Assembly (NCBI GenBank): GCA_028826165.1
Contig: JAPDFW010000090.1
Coordinates: forward strand, 186,001-250,000
Direction of reading: 5' to 3'
DNA from: Anaeramoeba ignava
Lineage: Eukaryota; Metamonada; Anaeramoebidae
Length of the DNA: 64,000 nt
Shown piece by piece: positions 20,991 to 31,541 of this stretch (positions within the stretch are counted from its first letter, which is position 1; every line of letters begins with the position of its first letter). The notes beneath the pieces were generated by a model. The model was not told the origin of the DNA. It ran no database searches and worked only from the letters and a program-made list of their open reading frames with translations. The position numbers and the translations under genes were made by a program.

Positions 20991-22460
20991 ATGTCAAAAA
21001 ATTTTGTTAATTATGAAAAATTATCATCAGATTTAAACACACTCTTTTCAAATCCAAATGAGTTTGCTGATTTTGAAATTGAAATATTGGATTCAACAGG
21101 AAAAACAACTCACAATTTTTCATGCAATAAATCAATTTTAAGTTGTCGAAATGATTATTTTCAAGCATTATTTCGGAGTAAAATGAAAGAATTCCAAGAA
21201 TCAAAAGTGAAATTTAATGATATTAATGGAAAATCAATGGAAATCATACTCAAGTACATTTATACAGGAATTTTGGAAATTGATCCAGAAAATGCAATTC
21301 AAACTTTAATAGATTCCAAAAAATTATTACTTGAAGATCCAATTACCATTTTCTTGATCAACTTTATCAAAAATCATCTTGATATTTGGAATGTGATTGA
21401 TGTTCTTTATCTGGCAAATGAGTTAATGATTTATGATTTAGCTGATGATTGTCTTAATTTTATTTATGAAAATCTTATTTTATTGAATCAATCTAATGAA
21501 ATTGTGAAATTGGAAGAAGAAAATTTCCTTAAAATTTTAAAAAAAGACACCTTTTCAATTTCAGAAATGGAATTATTTAATATGATTATTAAATGGGCTG
21601 ATTATCATTTGAGTATTCCAAATAATATTGTTGATAACAAGAAAAATTCTGAAAAAATTTCTCAAAAAATTGGAAATTTGATTCATCAGATCTCATTTTG
21701 TTTTATGGAAGAAAGCGAAATCGAACAAATTCAATCAATGAATGTTGTTCCTCAGATGTATATTGATGATGTTATTCAGTTCCAGAGACAAAATGGAGAT
21801 TGTCCTGATTTAATTAAGAAATATCAAGAAATGGGATCCAAAATTTTAGAAGAACCAAATCAACTTCGAAAAAGCGAAATTCTTCAAGGATCAAACAAGT
21901 ATCTAAAAGCGTTATCACGATGGATCAATTCTCCTAGTTTTCTATCAAAAGTTCGATTAGGATTTTCCGCGAAAAAAAACGGATTTATGCCTTCAGATTT
22001 TCATTCTCATTGTGACAATAAGGGAGCAACAGTTGTGATTATTTTGACAAAAAATGGGTTTATCTTTGGAGGATTTACAAAAGTGGGTTGGACTAATGAT
22101 AAGAACAAGTGGAGATCGGAAGATTCATCCAATGCAAGTGGGTGGATTCCTGATCCTGATGCCTTTGTTTTTAGTCTTAAAAATCATTTGAATCATGATC
22201 CTGTTAAATTTCCTTTAATTTCTTCTGAATCTTTGAATGCAATTTATTATTCTGATATGGATGGACCAAGTTTTGGCAAGTCGAATGGTTTTGATATTGG
22301 GATTAGAGGAAATAATTTTTATGATTGTTGGAGTTATTTAGGAAATACTTATTCAGTATTAGAAAAATTTGGATCAAACAAATATACAAATGATAGTAAG
22401 AATTTTTTTGCAGGAAAATATAAATGGGAAATTGAAGAAATGGAAGTTTTTTTTGTTTAA
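20991..22460 (+). CDS. BTB-BACK-TLDc domain protein 3
   Basis: This single exon encodes 489 residues with the same domain order as the genes at 8.4-9.9 and 11.8-13.3 kb. The BTB domain is at about 22-120 (DFEIEI, CNKSILSCRNDYFQALF, YIYTGILEI). BACK-like helices run to about 245 (FNMIIKWADYHL). The TLDc domain spans about 300-489: FIFGGFTKVGW, DPDAFVFSLKNH, DGPSFGKSNGFDIGI and FFAGKYKWEIEEMEVFFV at the end. A cullin-3 adaptor or TLDc stress role is inferred from domains. The frame is intact, which makes this the best-preserved family member here. Its stop codon overlaps that of the convergent SDR-like gene. Upstream, CATTTTTCATTTTTC lies about 30 bp before the ATG. Confidence 0.93.
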   Translation: MSKNFVNYEKLSSDLNTLFSNPNEFADFEIEILDSTGKTTHNFSCNKSILSCRNDYFQALFRSKMKEFQESKVKFNDINGKSMEIILKYIYTGILEIDPENAIQTLIDSKKLLLEDPITIFLINFIKNHLDIWNVIDVLYLANELMIYDLADDCLNFIYENLILLNQSNEIVKLEEENFLKILKKDTFSISEMELFNMIIKWADYHLSIPNNIVDNKKNSEKISQKIGNLIHQISFCFMEESEIEQIQSMNVVPQMYIDDVIQFQRQNGDCPDLIKKYQEMGSKILEEPNQLRKSEILQGSNKYLKALSRWINSPSFLSKVRLGFSAKKNGFMPSDFHSHCDNKGATVVIILTKNGFIFGGFTKVGWTNDKNKWRSEDSSNASGWIPDPDAFVFSLKNHLNHDPVKFPLISSESLNAIYYSDMDGPSFGKSNGFDIGIRGNNFYDCWSYLGNTYSVLEKFGSNKYTNDSKNFFAGKYKWEIEEMEVFFV

Positions 22461-23559
22461 TTTTTTTTATAATCAAAAAAAAAACATTTTAAATGAGCAA
22501 AAATTAAGGAAAATGGAACTAAAATAATATCAATTAAAATATGATTTTTTGGAGATAATCCACTATTTGAAATTCCATTAAAATAGTTCTTAAATTCATC
22601 ATTATATTGATATTTTCCTTTTTCAATATTTGATAATAAAGAATCAACAATTTTTTCAGCTTCAATAAATCTTTTTTGAAGAGATTCTTGTTTTGATTGT
22701 TGAATTTTTTGATCAGAAGAAAATTTGGAAAGTTTTTTTGTTGAAAATAAATGGAGATCAATATTAAATGCTTTAAATTCATTTCTTAAACAATCACATA
22801 ACCCTTTAATTGCATATTTAGAGGCGCAAAATGAAGAAGAGTCATTAAATGTAAAAGAGTTTGTTTGAGAATTAATGAGAATAATTTTGGGTTTTTCAGC
22901 TAAAAAAGTAAAAGAAAAGAAAATTTAAAAAAAAAAAGTGGAATGAAAAATTTTTTGATATTTTTTTTTTTACATCTTTTTTTCTTGTTTAATCCAAAAG
23001 AAATCATTTGAGGAAGAATTGCTTTAATTATATTGACTATTGCAAAAAAATTTGAATTCATTTGCGACTCAAAATCGGAAATTTTTTGATTTTGAAATTT
23101 TCCATCAATATTTTCTTCTGAATTAATAAATAATAAGAAAGGCAAACCGGAAGTTTTAATAGAATCAAGAATTGATTTTTGGATTTGGGAGAAGTTTTGG
23201 GGATCAAGAAGGAAAGTAGAGATGATTTGATTTTCATGAGCAATATAAGAAAGGAGAAATTTTTTGGATTGAATCAATTGAGTTTGATTTTTTGAAATTA
23301 AAGTAACATTTGAACCATTTTGTACGGCAAATTTTGCAATTGCCTGCATAATTATTGGGAAATTGGAATAAATGATTATATGTTTTGATTCAAAATTGAT
23401 AATGTTTCCCCATGTTCTTTGAAGTGAATATAGTGAGAATAAGGAATATAAAATAACTGTACTCATTAAAAGAATTGAAAATTGAAAATTTGTTAGTTTT
23501 GATAAACTTGGGAAAAAATTTTCTGAGATTGAACGGATGTGGCAGAATATGCAAGACAT
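22457..23559 (-). pseudogene. 3-ketodihydrosphingosine reductase-like SDR without catalytic motifs
   Basis: Exon 23559..22974 is joined by a GTAAAA...TTTTAG intron to exon 22900..22457. The protein follows the KDSR/TSC10 order: an N-terminal membrane segment near residues 30-50, the first Rossmann strand (KHIIIYSN) with AIAKFAVQNGSNVTLISKN, then GKFQ.., FFAIVNIIKAILPQM, PKIILINSQ, SSFCASKYAIKGL and a C-terminal hydrophobic segment. KDSR reduces 3-ketosphinganine on the ER. The glycine-rich cofactor motif TGGSSGIG is replaced by YSNFPIIM, NxAG by INSE, and the catalytic Tyr of YxxxK by Phe (FCASK). One extra A in exon 2, at ACAAAACTC near 22860, breaks the frame. The protein cannot be a working reductase by family rules. 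It is either a pseudogene or a pseudoenzyme with an assembly error. Confidence 0.65.
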
Positions 23560-23639
23560 TTTACAAGAAAAATGAAAAAATGCAAAATTAAATCAAAAAA
23601 TGAAAAATGAAAAAATGAAATTAAATTCAAAATGAAAAA

Positions 23640-23970
23640 ATGAAAAAATGAAAAATGAAATTCAAAATCAATTTAAAATCAAATTTAAAATCAAAATTAA
23701 AATCAAAATGAAAATCAAAATTAAAATCAAAATTAAAATCAAAATTAAAATCAAAATCAAATTTAAAATCAAATTTAAAATTAAAATTAAAATCAAAATC
23801 AAAATTAAAATCAAAATTAAAATCAAAATTAAAATTAAAATTAAAATTAAAATTAAAATTAAAATCAAAATTAAAATTAAATTTTAAATCAAAATTAAAA
23901 ATCAAAATCAAAAATCAAAATTAAAAATCAAAATTAAAATCAAAATTAAATTTTAAATTAAAATTAAAAA
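23640..23970. repeat. AAAATC/AAAATT hexamer array
   Basis: This run of AAAATC and AAAATT hexamers, with scattered AAATTT and AAAAATC variants, fills most of the space between the SDR-like gene start and the end of the membrane-protein gene. It is free of stops in several frames on both strands, which is a property of the repeat and not evidence of coding. Confidence 0.9.
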
Positions 23971-23980
23971 AGTTTATTCA

Positions 23981-25093
23981 TTAAATGTCATATTTCTCAT
24001 TCAATAAACTCATTGATTCTTCTTTTCTTCTTTTCCTTTTCCTAAAAGAGATCCAAAAAACAAAAACAGAGACAATAATAACAATAATAAAGCAAATCAA
24101 AGCAGAAACAAAAACAGAAGTTTCATTTCTATTATAAACAATAGAATTCAAATAAAGACCCAAATAAATCCAAGGGAAAAAGGGGTCTCTAAAGAAGTAA
24201 ATAAGGAAGAGAAGGATAATAAAAGAAAGGAAGATAAGGAAGATGCAGCCACTTTTAGTAGAAAGCCAGTTATGCGGGTCAACATGGTACGAGACCATGA
24301 GGATATTGAAGAGAAGAAGGGTGATAATCCAAGACAAAAAAAGCGAGAAAGGACCATGAACAAACAATAATTCACCCCAAGATGCATAATCAGGCTCCGG
24401 CTCATAAGCAACATTCATTTCATCAAGCAAAATAGCATCTTCGGGTTTATCATCATCCAAATCAATTCCCGAATTTTGATCCTGATTTTCACTTTGGGTT
24501 TCAATAAAATTTTCTAGATCATTCGCGAAATAGTATTTCGGGTTTTGATCCGATCTCTCGTCGTTCTGATACTTCTTTCTTCGAAGCTGCCTGATCCAAG
24601 CGATTCCTTGCTTGAGCCGCCAACGACCCATTGTGCCGAGTCTTATGTAAATAGTGCCAGTAAACACAAGAAGAAGTGTCAATGGGATCAAAGTGTATTT
24701 GATTTTCCCCGCTTGCCAAAGAAACATATGAACAATGTCCAGCACTATACAAATTGGGAAGAATATATACACGCGAGATACTGCGCGTCTTCGGGTTTGT
24801 GTGTCTTGTGTGAAGACCAGAAAGAGGATAAAAAAAATGAAAATCACGTCAAGAATCCACCAAACAAAAAACATTTCCTGACCAGGAATGAACCAGTTTT
24901 TTGGCGAGTATTGCATCTTAGTACTCCCCATATCCACGAATTGATTCAAGATGTTGAGGAACCATAATATGAATACGCTTATTCCATAGCTGAATATGTA
25001 CCTGTGCGTATTTCCTGTTTCTTCTAATATTTCTACTATCCCTTCTTGTGATTGTGATTTGCTCATTTTCTCCCGTGATCTTGATTTGCGCAT
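23981..25093 (-). CDS. Multi-pass membrane protein, possibly TspO/MBR-related
   Basis: The 370-residue protein starts MRKSRSREKMSKSQSQEG and has about eight or nine hydrophobic spans. They form one block at about 35-155 and a second at about 245-350, separated by an acidic loop (DLDDDKPEDAILLDEMN). A basic C-terminal tail (RKRKRRKEE) suggests a cytosolic end. Features resembling TspO/MBR-related proteins are a WFIPGQEMFFVWWILD-type first pair, LDIVHMFLWQAG, TGTIYIRLG and HGPFSLFLSWI. I recall this family pattern but cannot verify it. The DNA is distinctly richer in G+C than any neighbour (for example around 24560-24800), with different codon use, which could mean transfer or strong expression. 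The frame is intact. Function is unknown. Confidence 0.7.
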   Translation of the reverse strand: MRKSRSREKMSKSQSQEGIVEILEETGNTHRYIFSYGISVFILWFLNILNQFVDMGSTKMQYSPKNWFIPGQEMFFVWWILDVIFIFFILFLVFTQDTQTRRRAVSRVYIFFPICIVLDIVHMFLWQAGKIKYTLIPLTLLLVFTGTIYIRLGTMGRWRLKQGIAWIRQLRRKKYQNDERSDQNPKYYFANDLENFIETQSENQDQNSGIDLDDDKPEDAILLDEMNVAYEPEPDYASWGELLFVHGPFSLFLSWIITLLLFNILMVSYHVDPHNWLSTKSGCIFLIFLSFIILLFLIYFFRDPFFPWIYLGLYLNSIVYNRNETSVFVSALICFIIVIIVSVFVFWISFRKRKRRKEESMSLLNEKYDI

Positions 25094-25209
25094 TCGTTTC
25101 TTTTTTTCGGTTTTTTATGTCGAGAAATTTGAAAAATTATTTTTTCTGTAAAATTACTAATAAATTGAGAAAAAAAAAAGCAAAAAAGAAAAAAAAAATG
25201 AAAAAAATG

Positions 25210-27005
25210 AAAAAAATTTTTTTATATTTTTATTCCAATTTTTATTCCAATTTTTATTCAATTTTTATTTCAGATTTTTATTTTTATTCATATTTTTTTA
25301 TTTATATTTTTATTTTGATTTTTATTTATATTTATATTTATATTTTTATTTTTATATTTTTATTTATATTTTTATTTATATTTTTATTTATATTTTATTT
25401 TTTATTTTATTTTTATTTTTTTTTTATTTTTTTTATTTATATTTTTATTTATATTTTTATTTATATTTTTATTTATATTTTTATTTATATTTTTATTCTA
25501 ATTTTTTTATTTATATTTTTTATTTATATTTTTATTTTATTTTTTTTTATTTTTATTTTATTTTTATTTTTATATTTTTTTTGTTTTTTTTTTTTTTTTA
25601 TATTTTTATTTATATTTTTATTTTATTTTTATTTATATTTTTATTTATATTTTTATTTAATTTTTTATTTTATTTTTATTTAGATTTTTATTTATATTTT
25701 TATTTATATTTATATTTTTATTTTTAGTTTTATTTTATATTTTTATTTATATTTTTATTTATATTTTTATTTATATTTTTATTTATATTTATATTTATAT
25801 TTTTATTTATATTTTTATTTATATTTTTATTTATATTTTTATTTATATTTTTATTTATATTTTTTATTCCACTTTTTATTTATATTTTTATTTATATTTT
25901 TTTTTTATTTATTTTTTTATTTTTATTTATATTTTTATTTTTTTTTATATTTTTATTTTATTTTTATTTATATTTTTTTATTTATATTTTTATTTATATT
26001 TTTATTTATATTTTTATTCCATTTTATATTTTTATTTTAATTTTTTTTTTATTTATGTTTTTTTTTATTTTTATTTATATTTTATTTTTATATTTTTATT
26101 TATATTTTTTTATTTTTATTTTTTTTTTTATATTTTTATTTATATTTTTATTTATATTTTTATTTTATTTTTATTTATATTTTTATTTTATATTTTATTT
26201 ATATTTTTATATTTATATTTTTATTTATATTTTATTTATTTTTATTTTTTTTTTTATTTTTATTTATATTTTTATTTTATTTTTATTTATATTTTTATTC
26301 AATTTTTATTTATATTTTTATTTTATTTTTATTTTTATTTATATTTTTATTTTTATTTATATTTTTATTTATATTTTTATTTATATTTTGATTTATATTT
26401 TTATTTATATTTTTATTTTATTTTTTTTATTTTTTTTATTTTTATTTATATTTTTTATTTTTATTTTTATTTATATTTTTTTTATATTTTTATTTTATTT
26501 TTATTTTATTTTTTATTTTTATTTTTTTTATTTATATTTTTATTTATATTTTTATTTATATTTTTATTTATATTTTTATTTATATTTTATTTATATTTTT
26601 ATTTTTTATTTATGTTTTTTATTTTATATTTTTATTTATATTTTTATTTATATTTTATTTTTATTTTATTTTTTTATTTATATTTTTATTTTTTTTTTTA
26701 TTTCAATTTTTTATTCCAATTTTTATTCCAATTTTTATTTATATTTTTATTCATATTTTTTTATATTTATTTTTTTTTATATTTTTATTTATATTTTTAT
26801 TTATATTTTTATTTATATTTTTATTCCACTTTTATTCCATTTATATTTTTATTTATATTTTTATTTATATTTTTATTTATATTTTTATTCCACTTTTATT
26901 TATATTTTTATTTATATTTTTATTTATATTTTTATTTAATTTTTATTTATATTTTTATTTATATTTTTATTTCTACTTTTTATTTATATTTTTATTTATG
27001 CTTTT
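25210..27005. repeat. 12-bp TTTTTATTTATA array, about 1.8 kb
   Basis: The array is made of 12-bp units TTTTTATTTATA, with TTTTTATTCCA-type variants and extra or missing T residues. It fills the entire interval between the membrane-protein gene and the FANCB-like gene. The long ORFs it contains (YFYLYF-type) are translations of the repeat and are rejected as genes. Confidence 0.92.
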
Positions 27006-27008
27006 ATT

Positions 27009-29335
27009 TTAATTAAAAACTGAAAAATATAAATAATCTGTTTGAGATTGTTTCATCTTCATTTCATCTTTTTCAAACCCTCTTTCATCCTCAATTTCTT
27101 CACTAATACTCTTCATAAGAAACCTCAAAACCTCAAAAAATCTTTCTAAACTTAAATCAACTTTAACAGAAATTTCTCTGGAAAACTTTCGAAATAATAA
27201 TCGAATCACAAACTGAAAATCTTTTCTTTTCATACAATTAATTCGACACAATATTTCATCTTTTTCTCTTAAAAACATTATTAAACACCGATTTGGAATA
27301 TGAATGATTTGATTTTGGATTTTGATTTTGATTTTGATTTTGATTTTGATTTTGATTTCCTTTTTCATCTTCAAAAATATCTAAAAATTTTTCGAAAATT
27401 CTTGAAATAAACTTCTTTTCAAATTTCCTTGTAATCCTAATAAAATTGAATGAGAAACTAACTTCATAAATTGCTCTTCATTAAAATCTATAAAATTCCC
27501 TTTTAGACTCGATATACTCAATTGAGTTGAATAGGAAATTGTATTGCTTGATAATATTTTATTCTCTAAACTCGTTTCATTCATTCTTTTTTGAATATCA
27601 GAATTCTTGGAATTCTTCAATATTGTCCCATACAACAAATCTTCAAATCTCATAGTGTATTGATCTACTCTTATGCACTTTGTTGATTTCCTTTTTTCTT
27701 CATTTTCAAATGTAAACTTCACAAAAATTTTCACTTCAAGATCGACTTGATACTTTAAAATTTCTGGAATTATTTTTGTTCTTGATAATAGTTCGACTTT
27801 CTCATATTTTTCCACAACTAAAAATTGATTTGATTTACATTTCCAAACACCTTTTGAAAAAACAGGGAAAACAGAAACAAATTTAATATCATTTTGCATT
27901 ACATTTTCAACTAAAACTTGAACAATCAAATAATCCTCCATAATTTGATGATGTTTTCCCACAACCAAAATTTGTTTGTTGATATCAATATCGATATCGA
28001 TATCATTTTCAATATCAAGATCTTGATTTTCCATTTCTTTAATCTTGTTATGCCCAATAAAGGTAATTAAATCCTTTTCTCTTTTTTGACCAGATTGGCA
28101 ATATTCAAGAAATTTTTCCTTTTCCATTAACATTTTTCTCATTTCTGATACTTTTGCTTTTGTGGATTGGACAATTCCCATCAATCCAAAATAAAACTTC
28201 ATCAAGCTTTCTTCTGTTGTTTGATTACTGCTTTTCTCTTTTTCATTATCATTTGGAAACTGATTTCCACAAAAATTCCATTTTTCTTCGTCCAAAAATT
28301 TCAATTCAACTTTTCTGTTTTTTTGCAAAGCAACAACAACTGATCCATTTTTAAAATTTCCAATAAAAAGATCCTCAATTTGGCCTTCATTTTCGGGGAT
28401 TGATATGGAATTAAGAATCGAGAAATCCACAAGATTAAATATCAAAATGTTTTGTCGATTGTAAACAAAAACTATTGGGATTTCCGGAAGTTGATTGTAA
28501 ATTTTGATTGATTTGGCAATAAATTTAGCATCAAAACATTTTAAAATTATCCACTCAGAATTAAATATCAGAATTGCGTTATTTTTTGTGGAGATGATGA
28601 AATAAAGACGGTTTCCAATTTGATGAATATGAGGTCGAAAACAAACAATAGAAGATGAAAAGGAATCAGGAAATTTCTCAAAAGATACTTGTTTTTTTCC
28701 ATTTCGAAAATGCGCTTTATCAATAATTGCTGAGAGAATTCTCTTCTTTTTGTTTTTCCTGTTGAAAATCAAAACAATCAATTGAATTCCCATTTTTGAT
28801 AAATGATATTCAAAATCAATAAAATGAATTTTTTTGACAATTTCTTGTTTTTTTTTGTCAACAATTTCCTTTTCATTCCAAATCAATTCATAGTCTTGAT
28901 CCACAAAAGTATTCTTTTGGATTAAAGTAGGTTTTGTATTGAGTGAAAATTGAGTGAATTTTTGTTCAATTCCAAGAAATAAAATTGATGGTCCATCGAT
29001 TAAAATGATTGATTCTCCAATTTTTTCATTTTTTGGAACATCTTTTACTACAAGTATTTTCATTTTTTCAATTGAAAACGAATCAAAGTGAATTTTATAA
29101 AGTTGGATCTTTGTTTCTTTTTTTTTCTTCAGTATTTTTGAAACAACTAAAATAAAGCAAGTTAACAATCCATAATTTTTATCAACAACTTTTTTTAATT
29201 GAAAATAAACTGGTTTGTTTATTGAATATTTTATTTTTTCTTGTTGTTTTGTGAATTGTGTTTCATTTTGTGTGTAAATTCTAATTTTGAGTTTAATTTT
29301 TTCTTTTTTTTCTTGATTTGTTTGTTTTTGTTCAT
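27009..29335 (-). CDS. FANCB-like candidate, interrupted by an in-frame TAG
   Basis: The main frame covers about 29390 down to 27384, and the same frame resumes after TAG (27383-27381) to TAA at 27009. The N-terminal two thirds alternate short hydrophobic strands, as in a beta-propeller: VSKIL, DGPSILFLGIEQ, LIVLIFNRKNK, IPIVFVYNRQN, DLFIGNFKNGSVVVALQK. A helical segment with KMLMEKEKFLEYC follows, and then more beta-rich sequence (HQIMEDYLIVQVLVENV). Order and several short segments recall FANCB of the Fanconi core complex (DGP..L near residue 90, a conserved GxxxxxVLLL stretch, EKxxLxxxY). I have not been able to test this. The last segment (CLIMFLREKDEILCRINC) fits the C-terminus of that family. 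The start is unresolved: ATG at 29335 needs a one-base slip. A GTTAGT...ATTAG intron could bypass the TAG but then leaves a different frame. Confidence 0.4.
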
Positions 29336-29439
29336 TTTGATTTTTAGTTTTTAGTTTTTTGTTTTTAGATTTTTTTTGAGAAGATTTTTGAAAAATGAAA
29401 AATGAAAAAGAAAAATGAAAATTGAATAATTTTATAAAA

Positions 29440-31400
29440 AAATATGAAAAAAAATAACATTTTTAAAAAAATTTTTGAAAAAAATATTAAATAAATATAA
29501 AAATGAAAAAATTAAAAAATGGAATAAAATATGGAATAAATATAATTAAAAATGGAATTAAATAAATATAAAAATTAAAAAATATGGAATTAAAAATATA
29601 ATTAAAAAATGTGGAATAAATTTAATTAAAAAATATTAAATAAATATAATTAAAAAATGTGGAATAAATTTAATTAAAAAATGTTAAATAAATATAATTA
29701 AAAAATATGGAATAAATATAATTAAAAAATATTAAATAAATATAATTAAAAAATATTAAATAAATTTAATTAAAAAATATGGAATAAATTTAATTAAAAA
29801 ATATGGAATAAATATAATTAAAAAATATTAAATAAATTTAATTAAAAAATATTAAATAAATTTAATTAAAAATATGGAATAAATTTAATTAAAAATATTA
29901 AATAAATTTAATTAAAAATATGGAATAAATTTAATTAAAAATATGGAATAAATTTAATTAAAAATGGAATAAATTTAATTAAAAAATATTAAATAAATAT
30001 AATTAAAAAAATATTAAATAAATAAAAAATTTGAATAAATATAATTAAAAATATTAAATAAATTTAATTAAAAATATTAAAAATAAAAATATTAAATAAT
30101 TTAATTAAAAATATTAAATAAGTTTAATTAAAAATGTTAAAAAAATTAATTAAAAATATGGAAATAAATATAATTATTAAATAAATTTAAAATTAAAAAT
30201 ATTAATTAAAAATATTAAATAAATTTAATTAAAAATGTTAAATAAATTTAATTAAAAAATATGGAATAAATTTAATTAAAAATATTAAATAAATTTAATT
30301 AAAAATATGGAATAAATATAATTAAAAATGTTGAATAAATTTAATTAAAAAATTAAATAAATTTAATTAAAAATATGGAATAAATTTAATTAAAAATATG
30401 GAATAAATATAATTAAAAATATTGAATAAATATAATTAAAGAAAATATTAAATAAATATAATTAAAAATGTTAAATAAATTTAATTAAAAATATTGGAAT
30501 AAATATAATTAAAAATATTAAATAAATTTAATTAAAAAATGGAATAAATATAATTAAAAAAATGTAAAATAAATTAAAAATATGGAATAAATTTAATTAA
30601 AAATATGGAATAAATATAATTAAAAATATTAAATATAATTAAAAATGTTGAATAAATATAATTAAAAATATTAAATAAATTTAATTAAAAATATGGAATA
30701 AATTTAAATAATTAAAAATATTAAAAAATTAAATAAATTTAATTAAAAATGTTGAATAAATATAATTAAAAATGTTAAATAAATTTAATTAAAAAATGGA
30801 ATATAATTAAAAATGTTAAATAAATTTAATTAAAAAAATTTAATTAAAAATGTTAAAATAAATATAATTAAAAAAAATAAATTTAAATAAAAATTAATTA
30901 AAAATGTTAAATAAATTTAATTAAAAATGTGGAATAAATTTAATTAAAAATATTAAATAAATTTAATTAAAAATGGAATAAATTTAATTAAAAATGGAAT
31001 TAAAAATAAATTTAATTAAAAATATTAAATAAATTTAATTAAAAAATAATTAAAATATGGAATAAATTTAATTAAAAAATATATTATGGAATAAATTTAA
31101 TTAAAAATATTAAATAAATTTAATTAAAAATATTAAATAAATTTAATTAAAAATATGGAATAAATTTAATTAAAAATATTAAATAAATTTAATTAAAAAT
31201 ATTAAATAAATTTAATTAAAAATAAATTTAATTAAAAAATATTAAATAAATTTAATTAAAAATGGAATAAATTTAATTAAAAAATATTAAATAAATTTAA
31301 TTAAAAAATATTAAATAAATATAATTAAAAAATATTAAATAAATATAATTAAAAAATGTGGAATAAATTTAATTAAAAAATATTAAATAAATTTAATTAA
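29440..31400. repeat. About 23-bp AATTAAAAATATTAAATAAATTT array, 2 kb
   Basis: The array consists of roughly 21-24-bp units such as AATTAAAAATATTAAATAAA plus TTT, alternating with units carrying TATGGAATAAATTT. Units vary in length by one to several bases. It separates the start regions of the FANCB-like gene and RMC1, so both promoters border it. No coding sequence is seen. Confidence 0.92.
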
Positions 31401-31541
31401 ATTCCTAAATAAAAATGGATTTAAAAATGATTTATTGAGAAAATGCCAAAAAATTAATTTAAAATTTTTTGATTTTTTAAAAATTTCATTTTTCAATTTT
31501 TTTGAAATTAAATTAAATTAAATTAAATTTAAATAAAAAAA

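Noticed and set aside
25048-27016. Long ORFs rich in F, I, Y and L in the 12-bp array
   Set aside because: They are direct translations of TTTTTATTTATA repeats with length drift, lack any non-repetitive core, and lie wholly between two genes.
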